Assembly: GCF_002101785.1 (NCBI RefSeq)
Contig: NZ_LQPJ01000156.1
Coordinates: 1 to 64,000, forward strand
DNA length: 64,000 nucleotides
Direction: 5' to 3'
Source: Mycobacterium palustre
GTDB taxonomy: Bacteria; Actinomycetota; Actinomycetes; Mycobacteriales; Mycobacteriaceae
Position 1 is the stretch's first letter; every line of letters begins with the position of its first letter. A model generated the notes under the pieces. It was not told the origin of the DNA. It ran no database searches and worked only from the letters and a program-made list of their open reading frames with translations. Of this stretch, positions 18,943-27,810 are shown one piece after another. A program made the translations under genes and the position numbers.

Positions 18943-20157
18943 GCCGGCCGCCTCGAGCAGCAGCTTCGCGGCCACCTCGGCCCCGTCGGTGCGGACCTGG
19001 GCGGACACGGCCCCGGCCCGGGCGCGCGTCTGGGGAGCCAGGGTCGCCCGCAGCGCCGCGGACAGGGATTCGACGGAGGCGGTGCGGCCGTCGTATGCCA
19101 CACCGATGCCCAGCTCGGCCACCCGCCGGGCCCAGTACAGCTGGTCGGCCCCCTGGGGTATCACCACCTGCGGCGCGCCTGCCAGGGCGGCGGTGGTCGT
19201 CGTGCCGGCGCCGCCGTGGTGCACGACGGCCGCGACCCGCCGAAACAGCGCCTGCTGGTTAATCTCTCCGACGGCCAGGCAGTCCCCGCGGTCGTCGAAC
19301 GGGGCGAGGTCGGCCCAACCCCGCAGCACCAGCACGCGGCGGCCCTGCGCCCGGATGGCCTCGACCGCCACCCGCGCGATGTCCTTGGAGCCGCTCATCG
19401 GCATGCTGCCGAAGCCCAGGTACACCGGGGCCGCGCCCGCGTCCAGGAAGGCCTCCAGCTCGGCGGGGAGCGGGCGGTCGTCCGCCAGCAGCCACGCGCC
19501 CGTTTGGACGACGCGAAGATCCGTCGGCCCCGGCCACGGGCCCAGGGTGGGGTCGGTGGCCAGCCACGGGTGGTCGGTGAAGGCGTGCTCGCGCACGTTG
19601 CCCACCGGCGGCAGGCCCAGCGTGGCCCGGTGCCCGTTGAGCGTCGCGCCGAACAGGGCGTTCACGTTCTGGGCGTCGAGGTCCCACAGGGCCATGTTGT
19701 CGATCAGGTGCAGGGGCAGCGGCGAGCTCCAAAACGACCGCGGCGGGTGGTGGGGCGACGGCAAATCCGTGGGGTGATAGCTCGCGTACACGTAACGGAT
19801 GCCGAGCTTCTCGGCCACCGACCGCGCGCCGGCCGCCGCGGGCAGCAGGCCGGCCGCCACCAGGGCGTCGCATCCCTCGGCCGCCGCGGCGACCGTGTCG
19901 AACTGCGCGGCGATCAGGTCGTCCACGTGCCGGCGCAGGTCGGCCTCCGACGGCGGGGCCGCCGCGGTGGTCATCGCGCGCACCGACTGGCCGAAGGGCA
20001 CCAGCAGCACGCCGACACCGGCCGCCCGCTGGGCGAACTCCTCGTCCGGCGGCGCGCACACCCGCACCTCGGCGCCCAGCGAGCGCAACTGGACGGCGAG
20101 CCCCACCAGCGGTTCGACACCCCCGCGGGAGTCGTAGGTCGACAACAACACGCGCAT
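18931..20157 (-). CDS. MGT-type glycosyltransferase (GT-B, macrolide/GPL glycosyltransferase-like)
   Basis: 408 residues from ATG 20157, chosen for its GGAG ribosome binding site (GGAGCAGCGA-ATG). The N-terminal domain begins MRVLLSTYDSRGGVEPLVGL, and the nucleotide-sugar pocket is in VHHGGAGTTTTAALAGAPQV. It resembles the GT1 enzymes that glycosylate glycopeptidolipids and phenolic glycolipids in mycobacteria (Rv1524, Rv2958c, rtfA-like). I do not recall a counterpart at this place in Mtb, so this is accessory DNA. The acceptor is unknown. A perfect palindrome overlaps the likely promoter. Confidence 0.87.
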   Translation of the reverse strand: MRVLLSTYDSRGGVEPLVGLAVQLRSLGAEVRVCAPPDEEFAQRAAGVGVLLVPFGQSVRAMTTAAAPPSEADLRRHVDDLIAAQFDTVAAAAEGCDALVAAGLLPAAAGARSVAEKLGIRYVYASYHPTDLPSPHHPPRSFWSSPLPLHLIDNMALWDLDAQNVNALFGATLNGHRATLGLPPVGNVREHAFTDHPWLATDPTLGPWPGPTDLRVVQTGAWLLADDRPLPAELEAFLDAGAAPVYLGFGSMPMSGSKDIARVAVEAIRAQGRRVLVLRGWADLAPFDDRGDCLAVGEINQQALFRRVAAVVHHGGAGTTTTAALAGAPQVVIPQGADQLYWARRVAELGIGVAYDGRTASVESLSAALRATLAPQTRARAGAVSAQVRTDGAEVAAKLLLEAAGSAR

Positions 20158-20205
20158 TCGCTGCTCCATTTTCCCGGGCCGCCGATTGGGGACCACATTT
20201 CGCGA

Positions 20206-20225
20206 AGCATATGACCAAAGGTCAT
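20206..20225 (-). promoter_or_regulatory. Palindromic operator overlapping the -10 box of the glycosyltransferase
   Basis: ATGACC-AAA-GGTCAT (20211-20225) is a perfect 6-base inverted repeat with a 3-base centre. On the minus strand the TANNNT box TATGCT (20206-20211) abuts it, 48 bases before ATG 20157. A dimeric repressor bound here would block the promoter. The binding protein is not identified. Confidence 0.5.
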
Positions 20226-20663
20226 TCAAGCGCCGGTCAACCGAATCGGCCGCCGGCGCAAGTTAGCGCGTAAAAGTTGACAAGGTTGCTGTCGGCGCAC
20301 GGCCGCGGCGCCAAGTTTGCCGGGGTGGCTGCTAGCGCGGCCATCACCGCTGGTTTGCGCGCGGCCGCCGCCCACGCAATGGTCCCGACCATTGTTAGCG
20401 AACCACCGTTTCCGAATTTGCTGGAACGAGCAGTCCGCGGGGACCTAGATTCAGCCGACCGCGCGTGCAGCTAATACGCCCGTACCGAAAAGGGCGACGA
20501 CACGGTGCAAGGCGGCGCGCCGTCATGTGGCATTTGGCCAACAGTTACTCCAAGTTGCGAACCGTGGACTTATTGCTAAACTTGCCCTACCTTTGCTGTC
20601 AGCGCGTTTAACCAAGAAGCGAGCTGATGGCGGCGTGGCCTAGAGCCGGGCGACGGGAGACGT
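20226..20663. other. 438-base intergenic region upstream of the PAS gene
   Basis: No convincing gene: the longest frame (20277-20474, plus strand) lacks a ribosome binding site and recognisable sequence. Base composition is less G+C rich near 20530-20620. TTGCGA (20555-20560) with 16 bases to TAAACT (20577-20582) is a possible promoter reading into the PAS gene. The space separates divergent glycosyltransferase and PAS genes. Confidence 0.5.
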
Positions 20664-21161
20664 GTGATAACGCAGATTACGACGGCCACCGATGGTCGAC
20701 CGATAGAGCGGCGCCGGCGGCGGCCGCCGGGCCAACTGCCCATGGATGACCTGCGGCAGATGCCCGCTTTGATCGTATTGGATCGATTACCGGCTCCGGC
20801 CTTAGCGGTGGACCGCGCCGGGACCATCCTTTTTGCCAATGGCTCGTTTTGCGACATGGTCGGCTATTCCGCCGACGAGCTGCGCACCATTATTTTCGAC
20901 GACATTTTTTATCGCCTTCCCGACGACGACCGGTGGGTCACGCTGGTCGGGAAGGGCGCCGAGCGGCTCGTCGAGCTGCGGCACAAAAGCGGTCATTCGG
21001 TGTGGGCCAACATGAGCAAGTCGGCGATGCGCCGCCGCGACGACACCGTCGCGCTGGTCACCTTCCACGACCGCACCGAAGAGCTGTGGCTCAGCAAAGC
21101 CGACCCGGATCAGGAGTTCGGCAGGTTCACCAGCTCCGCCAATCGGGCGCGGTGCCGGTAG
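20664..21161 (+). CDS. Single PAS-domain protein
   Basis: 165 residues from GTG 20664, with GGGAGA about 8 bases upstream. After a basic stretch (ERRRRRPPG) one PAS domain spans about residues 38-145: LDRLPAPALAVDRAGTILFANGSF, MVGYSADELRTIIFDDIFY, then VELRHKSGHSVWANMSKSAM and VTFHDRTEELWL. There is no kinase, GGDEF, HTH or other output domain, so it would act by protein-protein contact or as a sensor module. No cofactor-binding Cys or His is obvious. The last 52 bases overlap the 3' end of the convergent fadE gene; the true C-terminus may end near residue 147. Confidence 0.75.
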   Translation: MITQITTATDGRPIERRRRRPPGQLPMDDLRQMPALIVLDRLPAPALAVDRAGTILFANGSFCDMVGYSADELRTIIFDDIFYRLPDDDRWVTLVGKGAERLVELRHKSGHSVWANMSKSAMRRRDDTVALVTFHDRTEELWLSKADPDQEFGRFTSSANRARCR

Positions 21162-22198
21162 GCGTTTCCGAAGGCCAGCTGGTCGCTCTTGGCGCGCTTG
21201 AGGTAGAGATGCGCCGGATATTCCCACGTCATCCCGATCCCCCCGTGAAGCTGCACGCATTCCTCGGCGGCGTGCACGGCGGCGCCGCTGCAGTAGGCCT
21301 GCGCCAGGGCGGCCGCGGTGGCGGCGTCGGCGTCGCCGCGGGCGCACGTGTCGGCGGCGTATCGGGCGACCGCCGTCGCCGCACCCACCTCGAACCACAG
21401 ATCGGCCAGGCGGTGCTTGATCGCCTGGTATGAGCCGATCGCGCGGCCGAACTGCTTGCGCTGCTTGACATAGGCCAGGGTGGTGTCGAAGCACCACCGC
21501 GCCACGCCGAGTTGCTCGGATGCGAGCAGGGCCGCGGCCGTCCGCAGGGCTTCGGCGATCGCGCCGTCCGCCGGGCCGACCCGTGACGACGACGCGCCCG
21601 AAAACCGCACATGCGCAAGGGGTCTGGTCATGTCCAAAGCGAGCACAGCCGAGACCTGCACACCGTCGGCGGTCCGCGGCACGGTGTGCAGTTCCAGTCC
21701 GTCGGGGCCGGCGACCGGCACCACCAGCACGTCGGCCTCGCCGACGCCCGCGACGCTGGTGACCGCACCGGTCAGGCCGTCGGCGGCGGCGCCCACCCCG
21801 GCAACCGGGTCCGACGGCGCGGTGGACAGCGGCACCGTCAGCGCCGCGGTGAGCTCGCCGCGGGCCAGCGCGGGCACCGTGTCGGTGTCGCCGGCGTGCA
21901 GCAGCGCGACGGTGGCCAGCACCGCGCTGGACAAGAACGGCACCGGCGCGACGGCGCGCCCGATCTCTTCCATGACGATCGCCGCCTCGCCGGCGCCGGC
22001 GCCGGCTCCGCCGAGCGCCTCGGGCACCAGCAGACCCGCGACACCGAGCTCGGCGGCCAGCGTCCGCCAGACGCCCGAAAAGTCTTGCGGCTCTTGGTCG
22101 TAGGCCCGCATCACCGATTCGGGCGGGCAGCGATCGGCGAACAGGTGACGAACGCTGTCGCGCAACGCCTCCTCGGTGTCGGAATAGAGCAGGTTCAC
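21110..22198 (-). CDS. Acyl-CoA dehydrogenase, short-type subunit (FadE)
   Basis: 362 residues from GTG 22198 (GTGA overlap with the upstream dehydrogenase stop). N-terminal alpha domain LLYSDTEEALRDSVRHLF, then LLVPEALGGAGAG and C-terminal helices with KQRKQFGRAIGSYQAIKHRL and QLHGGIGMTWEYPAHLY. Such shorter FadE chains pair with a longer FadE to form the alpha2-beta2 acyl-CoA dehydrogenases used for steroid or branched side chains in mycobacteria; pairing is inferred from adjacency. The catalytic glutamate is not obvious in the usual place here. Convergent with the PAS gene. Confidence 0.87.
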   Translation of the reverse strand: MNLLYSDTEEALRDSVRHLFADRCPPESVMRAYDQEPQDFSGVWRTLAAELGVAGLLVPEALGGAGAGAGEAAIVMEEIGRAVAPVPFLSSAVLATVALLHAGDTDTVPALARGELTAALTVPLSTAPSDPVAGVGAAADGLTGAVTSVAGVGEADVLVVPVAGPDGLELHTVPRTADGVQVSAVLALDMTRPLAHVRFSGASSSRVGPADGAIAEALRTAAALLASEQLGVARWCFDTTLAYVKQRKQFGRAIGSYQAIKHRLADLWFEVGAATAVARYAADTCARGDADAATAAALAQAYCSGAAVHAAEECVQLHGGIGMTWEYPAHLYLKRAKSDQLAFGNAYRHRARLAELVNLPNS

Positions 22199-23409
22199 CG
22201 GTCCAGGTCCTTCCAGGCGACGTCCTTGTCGACGCGGTGTTCGCCCGGCAGGCCGAGAATCCGCTCGGCGATGGTGTTGCGCAAAATCTCCGACGTGCCG
22301 CCCTCGATGGAGTTGCCGCGCGCCCGCAAGTAGCGGTAGCCGGGTCCGCGGCCGACGAGGTCGACGACCTCCGTCCTGCGCATGGTCCAGTCGTCGTAGT
22401 GCAGCCCGGATTCGGCGTGCAGCTCGATGTCGAAGCCCGAGATGGCTTGCGCCAGCTTGGCGAAGGCGACCTTCATCCCGGCGCCTTCGGGCCCGGGCTG
22501 ACCCGCTGGGCTTTTTTGGGCCTGTTGCCGCAGCCGCTCCCCGGTGAGCCGCAGCACCTCGGCCTCGACCCACAGGCGCATCAGCTCATCGTGCATGGCG
22601 GGGTTGCGCAGCGCCGGCTCGTCGCGCCAGGCCGCGGTGACCTTGCCGATGATCCCGCCCTCACGCGGGACTCCGGGCCGCGACCCGATGGCCACCCGCT
22701 CGTTGTTGAGCGTCGTGGTGGCGACCCGCCAGCCGCCGCCCTCGGGGCCGAGCCGGTTCGCGTCGGGCACCCGGACGTCGGTGAGGAACACCTCGTTGAA
22801 CTCCGCCTCGCCGGTGATCTGGCGCAGCGGCCGCACCTCCACGCCGGGTTGCGTCATGTCGCACAGAAAGTACGTCAGGCCGGCGTGTTTGGGCACCGAC
22901 GGGTCGGTGCGGGCGACCAAGATCCCCATCTGCGCGTGCTGGGCCATCGACGTCCACACCTTCTGCCCGTTGACGATCCAGTCGTCGCCTTGCGAACCGG
23001 ACGCGCGGACCGCGCGGGTGGCCACCCCGGCCAAATCCGAGCCCGCGCCCGGCTCGCTGAACAGCTGGCAGTAGATCTGCTCGCCGGTGAACAAGGGGCG
23101 CAGGAACCTTCGCTTCTGCTCGTCGGTGCCGAACGCCGCGATCGTCGGTGCCGCCATGCCCATGCCGATGAAGTTCTGGACGGTTCCGCCCACCGGCGCG
23201 CCGGCGGCGGCGAGCTGAGCGTCGACGATTTCCTGGGCCTTCTTCGGCAGGCCCAAACCGCCGAAACCGGGCGGCAGATGCACCCAGGCCAGACCGGCAT
23301 CGTATTGCGCGCCAAGGAATTCCCGCGGCTCGGTGGTCGCCGGGTCGTGCTCGCGCAGCAGTGCCCGCACCCGGGCCGTCACGTCGGCCCCGAAATCCTC
23401 GGGGTCCAT
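22195..23409 (-). CDS. Acyl-CoA dehydrogenase, long-type subunit (FadE)
   Basis: 404 residues from ATG 23409, which shares a base with the upstream SDR stop (TGATG). Family landmarks: CQLFSEPGAGSDLAGVATRA for the FAD/acyl pocket, NGQKVWTSMAQHAQMGILVA, and the C-terminal GNSIEGGTSEILRNTIAERI typical of the long FadE partner. With the following short FadE it may form a heteromeric acyl-CoA dehydrogenase introducing a 2,3 double bond. I do not recall the FadE pair next to fabG5 in Mtb, so it is probably lineage specific or lost in Mtb. Confidence 0.89.
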   Translation of the reverse strand: MDPEDFGADVTARVRALLREHDPATTEPREFLGAQYDAGLAWVHLPPGFGGLGLPKKAQEIVDAQLAAAGAPVGGTVQNFIGMGMAAPTIAAFGTDEQKRRFLRPLFTGEQIYCQLFSEPGAGSDLAGVATRAVRASGSQGDDWIVNGQKVWTSMAQHAQMGILVARTDPSVPKHAGLTYFLCDMTQPGVEVRPLRQITGEAEFNEVFLTDVRVPDANRLGPEGGGWRVATTTLNNERVAIGSRPGVPREGGIIGKVTAAWRDEPALRNPAMHDELMRLWVEAEVLRLTGERLRQQAQKSPAGQPGPEGAGMKVAFAKLAQAISGFDIELHAESGLHYDDWTMRRTEVVDLVGRGPGYRYLRARGNSIEGGTSEILRNTIAERILGLPGEHRVDKDVAWKDLDR

Positions 23410-24188
23410 CACGTGGCCTCGGGGCGGAATCGGAATCCCTGCGCCTGCCCGAGCAGCAGGCCGCCGTCGATGACCATCGTCTCCCCGGTGATCCAGCTCG
23501 CCGCATCGGACACCAGGAAGGCGACGGCGCCCGCGACGTCGGCCGGCTCGCCGATGCGGCCCAGCGCGATCGTGGCCGCCAGCGGGTCTTCGTGGTCCTT
23601 CCACAGCGCCTCGGCCAGCCGGGTGCGCACCACCCCGGGCGCGATGGCGTTGACCCGCACGCGCGGCGAAAGTTCCAGCGCCAGTTGCTTGGTGACGTGG
23701 ATCAGCGCGGCCTTGGTGGCGTTGTACATGCCCATGGCCGGTGACTGGTGCAGCCCCCCGATGGAGGCCGTGTTCACGATCGCGCCGCCGTGCTCGCCCA
23801 TCCAGGACTTGACGACCAGCGAGGTCCACAGCAACGGGGCCCACAGGTTGACGTCGAAGATCTTGGTGAACCGGGCGTGGTCCTGGTCGATCAGCGGGCC
23901 GTACGCCGGATTCGTTCCGGCGTTGTTGACCAGGATGTCGACGCCGCCGAAGCGCTCCAGCGTCAGGTCCACGCAGCGCCGGGCCGCCTCCTCGTCCACC
24001 GCGTGGGCGCCCACCCCGACGGCCTTCTCGCCGACCTGCGCCGCCGCCTCGTCGGCCGCCTCCTGCTTGCGCGCGGTGAGCACCACGTTGGCGCCCGCGG
24101 CCGCCAGTTGCTGCGCGATCGCCAGGCCGATTCCGCGCGAGGCGCCGGTGATGATCGCGCTGCGGCCGGTCAAATCGAGTGAGGTCAT
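23409..24188 (-). CDS. fabG5: Short-chain dehydrogenase/reductase FabG5-like (Rv2766c homologue)
   Basis: 259 residues from ATG 24188. Classical SDR: TGASRGIG for NAD(P), NNAGTNPAYGP, a catalytic Ser in NTASIGGLHQ, YNATKAAL with the Tyr-x3-Lys pair, and VIDGGLLLGQ near the end. Likely a 3-oxoacyl-CoA/ACP reductase or 3-hydroxyacyl-CoA dehydrogenase; with the two FadE genes it could process one acyl-CoA chain. First gene of the three-gene minus-strand operon 24188-21110. Confidence 0.86.
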   Translation of the reverse strand: MTSLDLTGRSAIITGASRGIGLAIAQQLAAAGANVVLTARKQEAADEAAAQVGEKAVGVGAHAVDEEAARRCVDLTLERFGGVDILVNNAGTNPAYGPLIDQDHARFTKIFDVNLWAPLLWTSLVVKSWMGEHGGAIVNTASIGGLHQSPAMGMYNATKAALIHVTKQLALELSPRVRVNAIAPGVVRTRLAEALWKDHEDPLAATIALGRIGEPADVAGAVAFLVSDAASWITGETMVIDGGLLLGQAQGFRFRPEAT

Positions 24189-24266
24189 CGGTGTGCCTTC
24201 TGTCTGCCGGGCCAATATTTACGTTCAGGATGTTCCGGACCCGTGTGGCCGTGGTACGCGCAGCGC

Positions 24267-24592
24267 ATGTTAGCGAAACTAACCCTTATGAAACCACTGG
24301 TCGTGGCCGGGGCCGTCGCCGCCGCACCGGCGGCCTCCGCTGACGCCTTCGTCGCCGGTCCGGCCGCGAACACCCCGGCACCCACGCACGTGATCTTCAA
24401 GGCCGACCCGAGCGGCGGTGGCTGCGACGCCAACGGCAATTGCGGTTCCGGCGGCACGAACAACGGGCCCGGCGGCCAGGGATGCGTCCCGGGCGTCGGC
24501 TGCGGCTCCGGCGGCCAGAACGCCGGCCCGGCGGCGTCCCCGGCGGCCAGGGGTGCCTGCCGGGCGTGGGCTGCGGTTCGGGCCACGCGTAA
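24267..24592 (+). pseudogene. Small secreted Gly/Cys-repeat protein with an apparent one-base deletion
   Basis: Starts at ATG 24267 or ATG 24288 with a signal peptide (MKPLVVAGAVAAAPAASADA). The mature part has Cys repeats CDANGNCGSGG and PGGQGCVPGVGCGSGG. At about 24528-24530 one base seems missing: reading on in the next frame restores a second repeat, PGGQGCLPGVGCGSGHA, with a TAA at 24590-24592, while the unshifted frame runs to 24656 into the antisense carboxylase gene with unrelated residues. Either a true frameshift or a sequencing error in a G+C-rich run. Function unknown. Confidence 0.65.
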
Positions 24593-24603
24593 ACCGTCGA
24601 CCC

Positions 24604-27600
24604 TCAGGCTTCCCGGAGCCTGGTTATCCAGGCCCGGGAGTCTGCGGGGTCGATGACGTCGTCGAGCTCGAACGTGGTGGCCGACCGCAGCGCCTTGCCG
24701 TGTTGGTAGGCGGCCGCCACCAGCTTGTCGAACAGGTCCTGGCGTTCGACCGGATCGCCTACGGCGGCAAGCTCTTTGCTGAACCCGAGCCGCACGGCAC
24801 CTTCCAAGCCCATGCCGCCGATCTCGCCGGTCGGCCAGGCGATCGTGAACTGCGGCGCGCGGAAGGAACCGCCGCCCATCGCCATCGCGCCGAGCCCGTA
24901 GCCCTTGCGCAGGATGATCATGCCCAGGGGCACGGTCAGCTTCGCGCCGAGGACGAACATGCGGCCGAAACGGCGGACCGCGGCGTCTTTTTCGGCGTCG
25001 GGGCCGACCATGAAGCCGGGCGTGTCGCACAGCGAGATCAGCGGCAACCGGAACGACTCACACAGCGCCAGGAAGTCGCCGGCCTTGTCGGCCGCCTCGG
25101 CGTCGATCGCCCCGCCGAGGTGGTGCGTGCTGTTGGCGATCAGCCCGTAGGGCGCGCCCTCGACGCGCACCAGCGCGGTGACGATCCCGACGCCGTAGTC
25201 GGGGCGCAGCTCCAGCACCGAGCCGACGTCGACGATGGAGTCGATCGCGCGGTGCACGTCGTAGGCGCGTAACCTGTTCTCCGGCACCGCGTGTCGCGCC
25301 AGCCGCGGATCCGGCGCCTCCCACTTGCTTGAGTTGCCCTGGAAATACGACAGGTACCGTCTGGCCAGCGACACGGCGTGCGCCTCGTCGCGGGCGACCA
25401 GGCCGACCACGCCGTTGTGCCGCTGCACGTCGATCGGGCCGATCGCCTCAGGGGGGTAGACGCCCAGCCCGCCACCCTCGATCATCGCCGGGCCGCCCAT
25501 GCCGATGTTGGCGTCCGGGGTCGCGATGATCACGTCGCACACGCCCGCCAGCGCGGCGTTGCCGGCGAAGCAACGGCCGGAGACGATCGACACCAGCGGA
25601 ACCCGGCCGCTCAGGCCGGCCAGCATCCGGAACGTCGGCACGTCGAGCCCGGCCGCGCCGCCGACGTCGGTGTCGCCCGGCCGACCGCCGCCGCCCTCGG
25701 CGAACAGCACCACCGGGACGCATTTTCGGGCCGCCAGCTCGAAGACGCGGTCGGTCTTGGCGTGGTTGCGCATGCCCTGCGTCCCGGCCAGCACGGTGTA
25801 GTCGTAGGACGCCACGACGGCCTCGGCCCCGCCGATGGTCGCCAGGCCCGCCACCAGGCCGTCGGCCGGGGTGTTGGCGATCAGGTCCTCCTCGGTGCGC
25901 CGGCTGCGCTGCGCGGCGATGGCCAGCGCGCCGTATTCGACGAAGCTGCCGTCGTCGACCAGGTCGGCGATGTTCTCCCGCGCGGTGCGGCGACCTTGGT
26001 CGTGCCGCTTGGCGACCGCCGCGGGGCGGCCCTCGTCGCGGGTCAGCCGATGGCGGTGGTCGACCTCGTCGAGGCCGGCGCGCGGGCGGTCGAGATCGAT
26101 TGCCGCCGAAGATGATTCGGCGCCCGCCGCCGCGTCGGTGCGGGAGAAGACCAGCAGCGGGTCCCCGGTGCCGACGACCTGGCCGGTTGCCACGAGAATC
26201 CGGGACGTGCGCAGCGCGTCGGGCGCCGCGAGCACGTGCTGCATCTTCATCGCCTCGAGCACCACCAGCTGGTCGCCGGCGCCGAACTCGGCGCCCTCGG
26301 CGGCGACCTCCACCACGGTCCCGGCCAGCTGCGCGCGCAGCACCTCCTCGCCCGGGTAGAGCTCCACCGGCGCGGCCCGGACGTCCGGCCCCCGCGACAA
26401 CGCCGCGGCGACCAGCTCGGGCAGCCGTTCGTCCAGAAACCCCGTCGTCACCCAACCGGACTCGATCCGCCCGTCGGCCAGCAACTCTCGCAGGAACGCG
26501 ATGTTGGTGCGCACGCCCTCGACGGCGAATTCGCCCAGCGCGGTGCGGGCCTTGCGCACCGCCGCCGGGAACGACGACCCGTGCACATGGGTGATGACCT
26601 TGGCGAGCAGGGAGTCGTACCGGGGACCGATCACCAGGCCGGGCCGCCCGTAGGTGTCGACGCGCACCCCGGGGCCGCTGGGCGGTGAGAACGTCGTGAC
26701 GGTGCCCGACGCCGGGACGACGGACCCGTCGGCGCCGTAGGTCTCGACGTTGACGCGAACCTGGATCGCGATGCCGCGACGGGCGGCCGGCTCGCCGATG
26801 ACTTCCGTTCCGTCCGAGGCGATCCCGGCGGGCAGGCCCAGCTCGTAGTACGACGCGCCGCGGGCGATGGCCAGCTGGACGGCGACCAGGTCGACGCCGG
26901 TGGTCTCCTCGGTGATCGGGTGCTCGACCTGGATGCGCGGGTTGACCTCGAGGAAGACGAATTCGTTTTCCGACACCAGGAATTCGGCGGTGGCCAGCCC
27001 CCGCAGGCCCACCCGGGCGCACAGCCGGGCCGCGGCGCGGTGCAGCTCGCGGCGCAGGCCATCCGAAAGCCCTTGGGCGGGCGCGATTTCGACCAGCTTC
27101 TGGTAGCGCCGCTGGATGCTGCAGTCTCGATCGCCGAGCGCCAGCGCGTGCGTCTGGTGTCCGGCCGGCGCGCCCACCACCTGCACCTCGATGTGCCGCG
27201 CGGGCTCCAGCAGCGCCTCGGCGAACAGCGCCGGATCGCCGAAGCCGAGCCGGGCCTCCGCGGCGCATTGCTGATAGGCGTTTTCGATCTGGTCGGCGCG
27301 GGTGACCTTGCGCATCCCGCGGCCGCCGCCGCCGGCGAGCGCCTTGATCATGACCGCGCCGTCGTGGTCGGCGAAGAACGCTTGGACGTCCGCGGCGCTG
27401 GTCGGCCCGTCCGTCGCGGGCAGCACCGGCACCCCGGCGGCGACCGCGGCGGCGCGGGCCGACGTCTTGTCACCGACCAGCGCGAGCACCTCGGCGTCGG
27501 GCCCGACGAACGTGTGTCCGGCGGCCGTGCAGGCGCGGGCGAATCCCGGGTTCTCGCTGAGGAATCCGTAGCCGGGATGAATCAGCTCGGCGCCCGAGGT

Positions 27601-27810
27601 CTTGGCCGCCGCCAGGATCGCCGCCTGGTCCAGGTAGGCCTGCGGGCCGGCGCCGGGCAGGCCGATGGCCTCGTCGGCGGCGTGCACGTGCGGGCTGTCG
27701 GCGTCGTCCTCGGCGTAGACCGCGACCGTCGGGTGACCCAGTTCGGTTGCGGTGCGGACGATCCGGAGCGCGATCTCGCCGCGGTTGGCGATCAACAGGG
27801 TGGCGGTCAT
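24604..27810 (-). CDS. Single-chain long-chain acyl-CoA carboxylase (BC-BCCP-CT fusion)
   Basis: 1068 residues from ATG 27810. One polypeptide holds all three parts: biotin carboxylase about 1-450 (ATP-grasp loop GGGGRGMRK at 160-168, EVNPRIQVEHPITEETTG), a linker, the biotin carrier domain about 490-557 with biotinyl-Lys522 in VVLEAMKMQHV, and a carboxyltransferase from about 570 (AGTQGMRNHAKTDR, MGGPAMIEGGGLG, CDTPGFMVG). This matches the single-chain LCC described in M. avium subsp. paratuberculosis, which accepts long-chain acyl-CoA and forms a hexamer. Its start overlaps the acyl-CoA ligase stop by 4 bases, so substrate activation and carboxylation are coupled. Confidence 0.92.
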   Translation of the reverse strand: MTATLLIANRGEIALRIVRTATELGHPTVAVYAEDDADSPHVHAADEAIGLPGAGPQAYLDQAAILAAAKTSGAELIHPGYGFLSENPGFARACTAAGHTFVGPDAEVLALVGDKTSARAAAVAAGVPVLPATDGPTSAADVQAFFADHDGAVMIKALAGGGGRGMRKVTRADQIENAYQQCAAEARLGFGDPALFAEALLEPARHIEVQVVGAPAGHQTHALALGDRDCSIQRRYQKLVEIAPAQGLSDGLRRELHRAAARLCARVGLRGLATAEFLVSENEFVFLEVNPRIQVEHPITEETTGVDLVAVQLAIARGASYYELGLPAGIASDGTEVIGEPAARRGIAIQVRVNVETYGADGSVVPASGTVTTFSPPSGPGVRVDTYGRPGLVIGPRYDSLLAKVITHVHGSSFPAAVRKARTALGEFAVEGVRTNIAFLRELLADGRIESGWVTTGFLDERLPELVAAALSRGPDVRAAPVELYPGEEVLRAQLAGTVVEVAAEGAEFGAGDQLVVLEAMKMQHVLAAPDALRTSRILVATGQVVGTGDPLLVFSRTDAAAGAESSSAAIDLDRPRAGLDEVDHRHRLTRDEGRPAAVAKRHDQGRRTARENIADLVDDGSFVEYGALAIAAQRSRRTEEDLIANTPADGLVAGLATIGGAEAVVASYDYTVLAGTQGMRNHAKTDRVFELAARKCVPVVLFAEGGGGRPGDTDVGGAAGLDVPTFRMLAGLSGRVPLVSIVSGRCFAGNAALAGVCDVIIATPDANIGMGGPAMIEGGGLGVYPPEAIGPIDVQRHNGVVGLVARDEAHAVSLARRYLSYFQGNSSKWEAPDPRLARHAVPENRLRAYDVHRAIDSIVDVGSVLELRPDYGVGIVTALVRVEGAPYGLIANSTHHLGGAIDAEAADKAGDFLALCESFRLPLISLCDTPGFMVGPDAEKDAAVRRFGRMFVLGAKLTVPLGMIILRKGYGLGAMAMGGGSFRAPQFTIAWPTGEIGGMGLEGAVRLGFSKELAAVGDPVERQDLFDKLVAAAYQHGKALRSATTFELDDVIDPADSRAWITRLREA

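Noticed and set aside
20277..20474. A 65-codon frame upstream of the PAS gene
   Set aside because: No ribosome binding site, no recognisable sequence, and a TTG/ACG-type start; coding support is insufficient.
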